Of a DNA stretch of 64,000 nt, positions 52,304 through 59,124 are shown piece after piece. Source of the stretch: Pseudomonas fluorescens (GTDB lineage Bacteria > Pseudomonadota > Gammaproteobacteria > Pseudomonadales > Pseudomonadaceae). Both the position numbers and the translations under genes were made by a program. Under the pieces are notes generated by a model. It was not told the DNA's origin and did not search any database. It saw only the letters and a program-made list of their open reading frames with translations. Location: assembly GCF_902498195.1 (NCBI RefSeq), contig NZ_CABVIY010000004.1:186001-250000 (forward strand), in the 5' to 3' direction. Within the stretch, counting starts at the first letter, position 1. Each line of letters opens with the position of its first letter.

Positions 52304-52978
52304 TCAGGCGTGAGTAATCGACAGGTCGCTGATAATGCAGACTGAAGCGTCCTCAGGATCCGTCGTGTCGGAATAGTCGATCTGGTTGTACACGCCGCCA
52401 TGAAAGGCGAGAGTTTTCGTGTCCCAGGTGTTATCGAGGCGCATGATTGCAGAGGTCGATTTGGCGCCGTTGCAGCTCGCGGAAACCGAAATTGCGCCGC
52501 TTGAATTGGCGTGAATGTTGACCTTGAAGAGTGCGCCGAGCGGCACGTTTTCCAAGACCGTCGAGTTGACCGGATCGTCCTGCAGGTAGCTCGACCGAAA
52601 GCCCATCGTGATTTTGCCCTTGTTCCAGAACACCTTGACCGGAGGTCGTTCTGAACCCTTTACATGAATCTGCGCGATTACCACTTTCTGCAACGAGTTG
52701 ACCTTCGTCAGCCGCATTTCTTGCCGGTTCCAGTGGTCAGCTGCGCTGGAGAACAGCCAGTAGCCTGGCTCTTTCCATTCGCAGCGCGTCCGGTGAGTGC
52801 TCTTGCTCGACGCACCCAATGTTGGCGCCGACATTTGCAGCGAACCGTCTGCAAGCATTGAGACGACGTTCGGACATTCAATCAAAGCCCGCCAACCAAT
52901 CAGCTCAAGGGCAATCGGGTTGGTCTCGGAAACGGGAAGCGGAGTAGCGATGGTGAAGTTGCTGATGTCCACAGTCAT
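52304..52978 (-). CDS. PL7-family alginate lyase carried on the prophage
   Basis: The 224-residue protein matches polysaccharide lyase family 7: THRTRCEWKE (61-70), the QIH motif at 103-105 in VVIAQIHVKG, and FHGGVYNQ (192-199), near the active-site strands. Family 7 enzymes cut alginate by beta-elimination. There is no signal peptide or anchor domain. It stands between the inverted-repeat element and a small phage gene, so it may act on the alginate capsule of the host or of neighbours, or be cargo. The match is by motif reading. Confidence 0.75.
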   Translation of the reverse strand: MTVDISNFTIATPLPVSETNPIALELIGWRALIECPNVVSMLADGSLQMSAPTLGASSKSTHRTRCEWKEPGYWLFSSAADHWNRQEMRLTKVNSLQKVVIAQIHVKGSERPPVKVFWNKGKITMGFRSSYLQDDPVNSTVLENVPLGALFKVNIHANSSGAISVSASCNGAKSTSAIMRLDNTWDTKTLAFHGGVYNQIDYSDTTDPEDASVCIISDLSITHA

Positions 52979-53050
52979 TGTCGATTCCTTATTACATTGG
53001 TGTCCCGTTCATTTCCCGTCTGGCCCTGTCGCCAAGGCCAGCCAGTGAAA

Positions 53051-53224
53051 TCAGTCTTCGATGCTTTCGATCAGGACCCATCCATCACTGAACCTGCGTG
53101 TCGGTGTGTGTGGTTCGCTGATGTCGATGATGTCCAAGCAGCCATCATCGGCAGCCCTGACATCGTCTTCACTCAGTTCCTGAGCGCTCTTAATCTCGCC
53201 GTCTTCAAAAATCATCAGGTACAT
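53051..53224 (-). CDS. 57-residue phage protein, first gene of the left operon
   Basis: From ATG 53224 (GGAG seven bases before) the product begins MYLMIFEDGEIKSAQELSEDD and ends with a DIIDISEPHTPTRRF strand. It is acidic and compact, similar to short proteins near the left promoter of Pseudomonas lambdoid phages as I recall. The longer open frame to 53428 has no ribosome site. Function unknown. Confidence 0.6.
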   Translation of the reverse strand: MYLMIFEDGEIKSAQELSEDDVRAADDGCLDIIDISEPHTPTRRFSDGWVLIESIED

Positions 53225-53567
53225 AAAACTGCTCCGGCTGTTTTCCCAATGCACCCGGTCGCCCAGATGCATCAGTGAAAATTCCGTGTTGCTATCCGCC
53301 CCATGCTCGGCGCCGCGGTTTCCCCACCTGGCCGGCGTCACACATTTCGTGATCGATGATCTTCCGGCTGGCTTACATGGTTTGGCGTCCTCCCATCTGG
53401 GGAGTCCGGCAGGTTCCAGAGCCTGCATGGAGATCGAAATTTGTGTTTCGCGCTGTGCCCGTTTCCGAGGATCGATCCGCGAAGATTCCTGACTGTTAAA
53501 GAGCGGTCGGGCTCTTTGGGGCCCTTCGCAGCTGGCACCTGATTGGGTTCCGGGTTGCGATGGGTGA

Positions 53568-53689
53568 AATATGAACTATCGGTTCACAGTCGGTCAAGTA
53601 CCAAAAGTACATATTTTTGAAAGAGGTTCATATTTGTCGGATTGCGCGCGAATGGCTGTAGGGGGATTTACCGCGAACCAATGGTTCGC
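53568..53689. promoter_or_regulatory. Left operator cluster and probable leftward promoter
   Basis: The minus-strand promoter TTGACC (53592-53597) and CATATT (53568-53573) has 18-base spacing. Operator-like dyads follow: TGAACTATCGGTTCA (53572-53586), GTACCAAAAGTAC (53598-53610), a GGTTCATATTT half-site near 53626, and the perfect dyad GCGAACCA-A-TGGTTCGC (53673-53689). They share the half-site form TATGAACC/T with the right operators at 55699-55773. The last dyad lies at the -35 position for the rightward DUF1654 gene. The remaining gap bases 53225-53736 show no gene. Confidence 0.65.
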
Positions 53690-53736
53690 TATCCTTTGTT
53701 ATAACTGGATGGATGTACAGTGATGGGGTTGTGAGC

Positions 53737-54042
53737 ATGGCGCAGAACGAAGCGAAACCAGCAGCAAGAGTTGAGATGTCCGGCATAGAGCGCTTAGGTC
53801 TGCGTGTGTCTTCAATGATTAATCACCCGGTTGCGCAGATTCAGCGTTGGGTGACGATCCATCGCCTGGACACGGACGGGGAGAGGGAGTGGGAGGAGGT
53901 TATGGGGCTGCTATCGGAAACGGACGGCATAGACATGACATTCAACGACGACGAGTCGGTGACGCTGAGGTGGGAGGCTAGCTCCGATGAAGACCGGCCG
54001 GTAGAAGCGTTCGAACCCCTTGAGGAGCCGGCACCTTTTTGA
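53737..54042 (+). CDS. DUF1654 protein (prophage copy)
   Basis: The 101-residue protein has the DUF1654 pattern: GIERLGLRVSSMINHPVAQ and EWEEVMGLLSETDGIDMTFNDDESVTLRW, like the chromosomal copy at 19993. It has an extra acidic Pro-rich tail. It is transcribed rightward from the left operator cluster, so it is probably under phage repressor control. The start at 53737 follows GGGG; 53713 is another possible start. Function is unknown. Confidence 0.75.
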   Translation: MAQNEAKPAARVEMSGIERLGLRVSSMINHPVAQIQRWVTIHRLDTDGEREWEEVMGLLSETDGIDMTFNDDESVTLRWEASSDEDRPVEAFEPLEEPAPF

Positions 54043-54055
54043 CCGCCAAAGAAAA

Positions 54056-54076
54056 GCCCGCGCGGAAAGCGCGGGC
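54056..54076. terminator. Terminator between DUF1654 and the small paralogue operon
   Basis: GCCCGCGC-GGAAA-GCGCGGGC is a perfect 8-bp stem. On the minus strand it is followed by TTTTC, so it mainly ends the leftward transcript of the three small genes; it may also act rightward. Confidence 0.8.
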
Positions 54077-54118
54077 TGAAAGGATGTCGAAGGAGCTGTC
54101 TTCACACTGCGATAGCCG

Positions 54119-54325
54119 TCATCCGATCCCACAGCTTCGCTCTGCAGCAGCAATTCTCAGCGCTATTGCAGCCTCAAGGAGCTTCTGCACTTGAGCCAAA
54201 ACGACAGACGCCAGCTCTTCATTTCCGGCTTCTTTGAGGCTATCCACTACGTCCAGCAGTCGCTCCGCCTCGATCTCAATGGCGCGGACGGACTCGACTA
54301 TGTGGTATTGAAGTGAGTGAGCCAT
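54119..54325 (-). CDS. Small helical paralogue, third of a tandem set
   Basis: The 68-residue product has AIEIEAERLLDVVDSLKEAGNEELASVVLAQVQKLLEAAIALR as its core. The same layout (EAERxL, a short loop with AGxxExA, then a second helix with LLxAIxALR) occurs in the next two genes, so the three arose by duplication. Each looks like a helical hairpin. It lies last in the minus-strand run that begins with the repressor gene and ends at the terminator. Confidence 0.65.
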   Translation of the reverse strand: MAHSLQYHIVESVRAIEIEAERLLDVVDSLKEAGNEELASVVLAQVQKLLEAAIALRIAAAERSCGIG

Positions 54326-54337
54326 CTCGATCAGACC

Positions 54338-54538
54338 TCAATGCAGAACCCTGCGACTCTCTCCAATCCTGATCCGATCAAGCGCCCGGTTCAATGCATC
54401 TAGGGCGTCGAGGAGAGCTTTCGCCTCAGCTTCCCGGCCATCCCCCCATAGGCGTTCAGCCATTTTATTCAGGGCTTGGATAGAGCGCTCAATTTCAGCA
54501 GCGGTCGCCGTAGCCTTAATGTCCGTCTGCTTCTTCAT
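54338..54538 (-). CDS. Small helical paralogue, second of a tandem set
   Basis: The 66-residue product (ATG 54538) is MKKQTDIKATATAAEIERS followed by IQALNKMAERLWGDGREAEAKALLDALDALNRALDRIR. It shares the two-helix layout with its neighbours but has drifted most. No clear ribosome site is seen, so a longer start at 54580 remains possible. The gaps to its neighbours are 10 to 12 bases. Confidence 0.6.
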   Translation of the reverse strand: MKKQTDIKATATAAEIERSIQALNKMAERLWGDGREAEAKALLDALDALNRALDRIRIGESRRVLH

Positions 54539-54548
54539 TAGGTAACCG

Positions 54549-54752
54549 TTAGTGCATCGCTTGGCCGCGGATAAGCGCATTGCGTAAGGCGGTAATGGCA
54601 GCGAGCAATCGTTCGTGCTGCGCCATAACTTGGTTGGCTATTTCCAACTGTCCAGCACCTCTGAGAATCGATGCTTGTTCAAGCATCCTCTCCGCCTGAA
54701 TCTCCAGATTCCCGACTACGACTTCGGCTTGAAATTGCGCCGAATGTCCCAT
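54549..54752 (-). CDS. Small helical paralogue, first of a tandem set
   Basis: The 67-residue product starts MGHSAQFQAEVVVGNLEIQAERMLEQ, then SILRGAGQLEIANQVMAQHERLLAAITALRNAL. GGAGG stands five bases before the ATG. The match to the 54119 gene is clear by eye (MxHSxQ start, EAERxL, AGxxExA, LLxAIxALR). It lies 91 bases after the repressor gene on the same strand. Confidence 0.65.
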   Translation of the reverse strand: MGHSAQFQAEVVVGNLEIQAERMLEQASILRGAGQLEIANQVMAQHERLLAAITALRNALIRGQAMH

Positions 54753-54843
54753 TACAACCTCCTTGTAATATGTTACGGCGCCGTTCCTGGCGCTTCAGAA
54801 TCTCATTAGTAGGCTTGGCGAGGGGGAGTGTGGTGGATGGCTG

Positions 54844-55707
54844 TTATACCAAATTCGCATTCCACACCAGGAGTACGCGAGCTTGAATGTAGGTGTCTTC
54901 CGCCCTGATTGCTTGCGGCGGATGACGGGGGTTGTCCGAGAGCATGGTGATTTGTTCGTCACCTAGCCACTGAAGGCGCTTGATGTAGAGGTGACCCTCC
55001 CAAGAGAACATATAGATCCCGTCGCCGGCGAACTCACGAACGCTGACGTCGACGAGCAGCGGGTCGCGGTGCTTGATCGTCGGCGCCATTGATTGCCCCC
55101 AACCTGTAACCATCTTCAGGTGAAAGTGTTCTTTGAATTCCACGCCCATCTCGCGTAAGTGCTGCGGACTGACTCGGACATCCTGAAACATCTCGGGGTA
55201 GTCGTGTGGTATCTGCCCGCCACCCATTGCCGCACGAACGTCGTAATGCGCAATCCACACTTCGTCGCCCACGGCGCCTGGCCGGTAGTAGTCGATCTCA
55301 ATCGCACCGCCGCTGTCATCTGCTTCGGCGACCGCAAGCAACCGTCGGCGGGCATCTTCAGAAAGTCCTTTACCCTGATTGGTGAGCATCTGACGCACGA
55401 TGTCGGCGGCAGACTTCACTTCGGTGCCAGCTGGGTCCTCGGCGCCGGGCATGCGCGAGAGCGCCGGATCTTCCCCCGATCCGTGCTGAAGCCACTCAAT
55501 CTTCACGCCGAGTGCGTCCGCAATTGCTTGCATCTTCGCAGGACCGGGCATCGACTCGCCGTTCAGCCATTTGCTCGAAGCTTTGGGGGTGACTTTGGCG
55601 ATTTCAGCCAGGCGGGCGCCTGCTCCCCACTGATCAATGCCGTGAGCTGCCAAGGATTTCTTCAAACGAGCCACGAAGGCTGTGCGGATTTCTTCTATCT
55701 GAACCAT
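54844..55707 (-). CDS. Phage repressor, CI-like with S24 peptidase domain
   Basis: The repressor has an N-terminal helix-turn-helix (GAGARLAEIAKVTPKASSKWLNGESMP) and a C-terminal S24 domain with catalytic Ser in GWGQSMAPTI and Lys in YIKRL. Such proteins hold the lysogenic state and may self-cleave after DNA damage; no clear Ala-Gly cleavage site is evident. The frame is open to 55752. ATG 55707 is preferred because the earlier ATG overlaps the rightward operators, but no strong ribosome site supports either. It is divergent from the Cro-like gene. Confidence 0.87.
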   Translation of the reverse strand: MVQIEEIRTAFVARLKKSLAAHGIDQWGAGARLAEIAKVTPKASSKWLNGESMPGPAKMQAIADALGVKIEWLQHGSGEDPALSRMPGAEDPAGTEVKSAADIVRQMLTNQGKGLSEDARRRLLAVAEADDSGGAIEIDYYRPGAVGDEVWIAHYDVRAAMGGGQIPHDYPEMFQDVRVSPQHLREMGVEFKEHFHLKMVTGWGQSMAPTIKHRDPLLVDVSVREFAGDGIYMFSWEGHLYIKRLQWLGDEQITMLSDNPRHPPQAIRAEDTYIQARVLLVWNANLV

Positions 55708-55773
55708 TGGTTCAGCATCGCATGCCCTTGCATGTACTTTCAGTTCCGACATAATATGTACTGTAAGTTCATA
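55699..55773. promoter_or_regulatory. Right operator cluster with the rightward promoter
   Basis: CTGAACCA-T-TGGTTCAG (55699-55715) is a perfect dyad inside the repressor 5' end. TATGTACT-GTA-AGTTCATA (55755-55773) and ATGTACTTTCAGTTCCGA (55732-55749) are imperfect dyads of the same family. TTGCAT (55728-55733) and TAATAT (55752-55757) form a possible rightward promoter for the Cro-like gene. These sites resemble the left cluster near 53.57-53.69 kb. Confidence 0.65.
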
Positions 55774-55790
55774 ATTGATCTGGAGGCCTT

Positions 55791-56030
55791 ATGCGGCCGC
55801 TCAAAAAATCGATAGATGACGCTGGCGGCGTGCCAGTGGTTGCGCTGGCCTGCGGTAAGTCGCCCAGGGCCGTTTACAAGTGGCTTACCGCTGACTGCCT
55901 GCCGCGCACCGAATACACCGGTGAGACGCGCTATGCCGAGCGCATTGCTGCTCTAGCTGCCGCCAATGGAAGGCCGTTCGAGCCGTCTTGGTTGCTCGCG
56001 GAAGCCCACCCAAAGAAAGCCGCCGCCTAA
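55791..56030 (+). CDS. Cro-like helix-turn-helix protein
   Basis: The 79-residue protein starts MRPLKKSIDDAGGVPVVALA and has CGKSPRAVYKWLTADCLPRTEYTG, a YdaS/Cro-type helix-turn-helix with the small C-terminal tail. GGAGG lies before the ATG. It is the first gene of the rightward operon and divergent from the repressor, so it probably plays the role of Cro. Confidence 0.8.
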   Translation: MRPLKKSIDDAGGVPVVALACGKSPRAVYKWLTADCLPRTEYTGETRYAERIAALAAANGRPFEPSWLLAEAHPKKAAA

Positions 56031-56061
56031 CCCCGTCACTCCCAACTGCGGAAGCGAACCC

Positions 56062-56406
56062 ATGGCCTACAAGAACAAAACGCATCGCAACACCCACCAG
56101 TTGAAGTCGCGCCTGAACGACCACGCCTACGCCGCAATTCAGGTGGAAGCGCTGAAGCGTGAGACCCAGCCGGGCGCCTTGGTTCGCGACCTCACGCTGG
56201 CCGCTTTGCGGTTCAAGGAGAGCTACGGCTATTTCCCGCTGATTGATGACAGCGAACTGGATGACTTTCCGGCGCTGGGCGAGCTGGCCCGTGAGCTGAA
56301 AATGCAGCCCGAGGAGCTTCACCGCCTGATCATCCGAGACGCCCTGAAAGCCAAGCAGGAGCGGGACGCTAACCCCCAGATCAACGACAAAAAACTCACC
56401 GCCTGA
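56062..56406 (+). CDS. Phage protein of 114 residues in the early right operon
   Basis: The product begins MAYKNKTHRNTHQLKSRLNDHAYAAIQVEALKRETQPGALVRD, a segment that could be a ribbon-helix-helix DNA-binding unit, and has a helical tail (GELARELKMQPEELHRLI). GGAAG lies before the ATG at 56062. It follows the Cro-like gene by 31 bases. A regulatory role is possible but unproved. Confidence 0.6.
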   Translation: MAYKNKTHRNTHQLKSRLNDHAYAAIQVEALKRETQPGALVRDLTLAALRFKESYGYFPLIDDSELDDFPALGELARELKMQPEELHRLIIRDALKAKQERDANPQINDKKLTA

Positions 56407-56428
56407 CTAGGCCATGGAGGAGGCGCCA

Positions 56429-56686
56429 ATGCCTGCAATAACGGAAGTAGGGCAGTACCAGCAGGACGAGAAAGACGCGCTCGAGCGGTGGGCTGATGAG
56501 GTTGGCATTCCCATGGATCAGCTGGAAGTTCGAATTCTGCTGATGGCAGATCGCGTGGTTGGAGTTGAGCGCCGCAGCGCCGCCCGCCTTGCAGCAGATA
56601 ACGCCATTTTGCGAAGCCGACTCGCCGCCCAATGCGCACAAGAAGCCCAGGCAGAAAACGTGGTGTCGATTTTCCCTTCGAGGTAA
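56429..56686 (+). CDS. Small coiled-coil phage protein
   Basis: The 85-residue product (ATG 56429 after GGAGG) has an amphipathic helix (EKDALERWADEVGIP), a second helix (RRSAARLAADNAILRSRLAAQ) with leucine-zipper spacing, and a SIFPSR tail. It is in the early right operon. No family is recognised. Confidence 0.6.
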   Translation: MPAITEVGQYQQDEKDALERWADEVGIPMDQLEVRILLMADRVVGVERRSAARLAADNAILRSRLAAQCAQEAQAENVVSIFPSR

Positions 56687-56781
56687 CGGTCCGGCCCCTT
56701 ATTAGGTGCCGCGACAGCAGAGATTGGACCAGGCAGGGCCGGCACCTATTTCGGGGCCACAGAGAAAAAAGGGTCATGGGT

Positions 56782-56994
56782 TTATCCGTGATTCCGCTTC
56801 GAGGCAAGCGAGACGGTAGCGCGCTCAAACCCGCGCAACTCATCACTGCCAAGTCGACCTCTCAGGGGATCGGCGATCCGCTCAAACGCAGGCCACAGCC
56901 TGAGTTGCGATGACAAGGGAAGGGTGGATGCCAAGGCAACCACTAAGCAGCAAAGGGCGGCTATCTCGCCTTGAAGTTCGGAATGAGTGGTCAT
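56782..56994 (-). CDS. Small phage protein antisense to the early right operon
   Basis: The 70-residue product starts MTTHSELQGEIAALCCLVVALASTLPLSSQLRLW, a hydrophobic first half like small Pseudomonas phage proteins I recall (SELQAEIAALTVLV). AGGGA precedes the ATG at 56994. It lies opposite the direction of its neighbours. A plus-strand frame at 56776-56913 overlaps it, but its start is weaker. Moderate confidence. Confidence 0.5.
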   Translation of the reverse strand: MTTHSELQGEIAALCCLVVALASTLPLSSQLRLWPAFERIADPLRGRLGSDELRGFERATVSLASKRNHG

Positions 56995-57077
56995 GGATGC
57001 GTCCCTGATCAGTTGATGACCAGATGATCGCCTTGTTGGCACTACGCCACCACGGAAACAGAAACGGGGTTTTACGA

Positions 57078-57500
57078 ATGGAAGATTTTCTGCGGGCCTG
57101 CCAGAGCGCTGTTCTAGACAACGAGGCAAAGGTACTGGCGGCAAAGATGGGCGTTCCGCATGTCGGCCTGCTCCAGCGTGCCAACCCAGATAACGACGCT
57201 CATCACCTGACGATTGAGCACCTGTTCGGAATTCTGCTGCACACCGGTGACATGCGCCCGCTGATGGCGCTGGCAAACGAGTTCGGCTTTGACCTGGTGT
57301 CGAGGGAAGCCCCCAAGCCTCAAGCGCTGACCTCATCGCTGATCAACGTCGGCAAGGAAGTGGCCGATCTGACCATCGCCGTGCACCAGGCGCTGGACGA
57401 CAACCATGTCAGCACCTTCGAAAAATCACTGATTCGCCAAGAGATCGATCACGTCCGCAAGAGCCTGGACGTGATGGCTGCATCCGTTAAAGCCGCCTGA
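57078..57500 (+). CDS. CII-family phage regulatory protein
   Basis: The 140-residue protein matches the phage CII family common in Pseudomonas prophages: MEDFLRACQSAVLDNEAKVLAAKMGVPHVGLLQRANPDNDAHHLTIEHLFGILLHTGDMRPL, with a long helical end. Its likely role is to activate the lysogenic promoter. The ATG 57078 has a moderate GGGG site; the frame opens upstream at 57024. It sits between the Cro-like and Rha genes. Confidence 0.75.
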   Translation: MEDFLRACQSAVLDNEAKVLAAKMGVPHVGLLQRANPDNDAHHLTIEHLFGILLHTGDMRPLMALANEFGFDLVSREAPKPQALTSSLINVGKEVADLTIAVHQALDDNHVSTFEKSLIRQEIDHVRKSLDVMAASVKAA

Positions 57501-57516
57501 ATTACAGGCACAAAAA

Positions 57517-57537
57517 AGCCAGGTTCGCGGCCTGGCT
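57517..57537 (+). terminator. Weak hairpin after the CII gene
   Basis: AGCCAGG and CCTGGCT pair across seven bases after an A6 run, with GATTG behind. It may be an intrinsic terminator that is weak or anti-terminated, as the operon continues. Confidence 0.4.
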
Positions 57538-57562
57538 GATTGCTACATCTGAGGAGTCCAGT

Positions 57563-58375
57563 ATGCACACACAATTCAACACCGGCAATACCCCGACCAA
57601 TGTCGCGACACGTTTTGTTAATACTGAAAACGTGTCGCGCACGATGATGTCCTCTCGCGAAATCGCAAGCGTCACCGGCAAGCGCCACGACAACGTGAAG
57701 CGGGACATCGTGGCAATGCTCAAGGACCTGAAAGTAGATGTACTCAGTTTTGAGGACATCTACCTCGACGGTCGCAACCGTGAACAGGTCCAGTATCTGC
57801 TCGACCGCGAACACACCGACTGCCTCCTCACTGGCTACAGCGTTCCGATGCGCATGAAGGTGATTCGCCGCTGGCGTGAGCTTGAACAGCAGCAGGGCGC
57901 TCGCGAGCAGGTCTTGCTCAATGGCACGAAGGTCGTCGGCGAACTGGCAATCATGGAGTGCTTCACGCGCCTGCTGAAGCCGGCCGCGTCTTGCCAAATG
58001 CTGATGCTCACGAAGATCGCCCAGAACAACGGGCTTGATCCGAAGTTTCTCCCAGGCTACGCCGTTGACTCTGCACCAGACGCCACCGGTGGCAGCTCCA
58101 TGCCGACCAAGTCTCTGACCGCACTCATCAAGGACCACGGTATCGCCAGCACCGCAGCTGCTTTCAATGTGCTCTTGGAGAAGCACGGCTACCTGAAGTA
58201 CCTGCAGCGGAAAAACTCCAAGCAGGAACTGGTCTGGTTTTGGTGCGTGACCGACAAGGGCATGACCTACGGCAAGAACCTCACCAACCCTCAATCCCCT
58301 CGCGAGACGCAGCCTCACTGGTACGTCGATCGTTTCCTCGAACTGGCCGACTTGATCGGCAAAGGCAGCAAGTAA
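57563..58375 (+). CDS. Rha-family phage antirepressor with C-terminal KilAC-like part
   Basis: The 270-residue protein has the Rha N-terminal domain: SSREIASVTGKRHDNVKRDIVAML, YLLDREHTDCLLTGYSVPMRMKVIRRWRELEQ. The second half (SMPTKSLTALIKDHGIASTAAAFNVLLEKHGYLKYLQRK) resembles the KilA-C type DNA-binding end. Rha proteins act on phage repression or host replication. Its stop overlaps the next start by one base (TAATG). Confidence 0.82.
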   Translation: MHTQFNTGNTPTNVATRFVNTENVSRTMMSSREIASVTGKRHDNVKRDIVAMLKDLKVDVLSFEDIYLDGRNREQVQYLLDREHTDCLLTGYSVPMRMKVIRRWRELEQQQGAREQVLLNGTKVVGELAIMECFTRLLKPAASCQMLMLTKIAQNNGLDPKFLPGYAVDSAPDATGGSSMPTKSLTALIKDHGIASTAAAFNVLLEKHGYLKYLQRKNSKQELVWFWCVTDKGMTYGKNLTNPQSPRETQPHWYVDRFLELADLIGKGSK

Positions 58376-59124
58376 TGGCCGGAGACTGGATTAAATTCGA
58401 ACTCGCAACCATGGACAAGCCTGAGGTTTGCCAGATCGCCGACCTTGCAGATATCGATCAGGACGCCGTCGTCGGCAAGCTGATGCGTGTATGGGCTTGG
58501 TTCGATCAACAAACTGAAAAAGGTAACGCTCCGAGCGTTAGCAAAAAGTTACTCGATCGTTCTGTTGGCGTTACCGGTTTTTGCGAACACATGAAATCGG
58601 TGGGCTGGATGGAAGAAACGGACGGCATGATCAGCCTGCCTCACTTCGAGCGCCACAACGGGAAGACCGGTAAAAACAGGGCTTTGACGGCAAAACGTGT
58701 CTCCAACCACAAATCAAAAGGTAACGCTGGCAGCGTTACTTCTGCGTTACCTAAAGAAGAGAAGAGAAGAGAAGATCAACACAACACTCCTCCCGCGAGC
58801 GAGCCTGAATTCGTCGATCCGAACCTGCCGACCGAGATGACCCTTGACTGGGCGCCCAACGAGAACCTGCTGAAGAACTACGCACTGCGCATGGCGCTGC
58901 CTGTTGCCCTGTTCACTACCGAGGCCATCGGCGCCTTCGTCTGCCACTACACGGCCAGTGGCCGGGCCGAGACGCAGGCTGCCTGGGTGAGCCTGCTGGT
59001 GAAGTGGATCAAACGTGACAACACCTCGGCCGCCGCATCCAACGTCCGCCAGTTTCCGCCACGCCGCAACGTCGGGCCGGATTTTGACGACACCACATGG
59101 GCTGACAACCTGGGGGCGCTGTGA
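58375..59124 (+). CDS. Phage replication initiator, O-like with internal origin
   Basis: The 249-residue protein has an N-terminal winged-helix region (KFELATMDKPEVCQIADLADI and VGKLMRVWAWFDQQ) and a DnaT-like C-terminal domain (MTLDWAPNENLLKNYALRMALP). It begins one base into the Rha stop. In its middle, low-complexity part the DNA carries a repeated GGTAACGC motif (58522-58751) followed by an A/G-rich run, as in lambda O. It probably binds those repeats to start replication, and the P gene follows. Confidence 0.8.
   Translation: MAGDWIKFELATMDKPEVCQIADLADIDQDAVVGKLMRVWAWFDQQTEKGNAPSVSKKLLDRSVGVTGFCEHMKSVGWMEETDGMISLPHFERHNGKTGKNRALTAKRVSNHKSKGNAGSVTSALPKEEKRREDQHNTPPASEPEFVDPNLPTEMTLDWAPNENLLKNYALRMALPVALFTTEAIGAFVCHYTASGRAETQAAWVSLLVKWIKRDNTSAAASNVRQFPPRRNVGPDFDDTTWADNLGAL
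58522..58786. other. Probable phage replication origin: iterons inside the O-like gene
   Basis: Six copies of a 7-9 bp motif (GGTAACGCT or its complement AGCGTTACC) occur at 58522, 58534, 58567, 58720, 58732 and 58743, several paired into dyads such as GTAACGCT-GGC-AGCGTTAC. A purine-rich stretch (GAAGAGAAG repeats, 58752-58775) follows at once. This mirrors lambda ori, where O-binding iterons and an A-rich region lie within gene O. Confidence 0.7.

Noticed and set aside
56776..56913. Plus-strand frame of 45 codons overlapping the minus-strand gene at 56782-56994
   Set aside because: The product has no structure and only a weak AAGGG site; the minus-strand frame has a more protein-like sequence and a better start. 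Some doubt remains.
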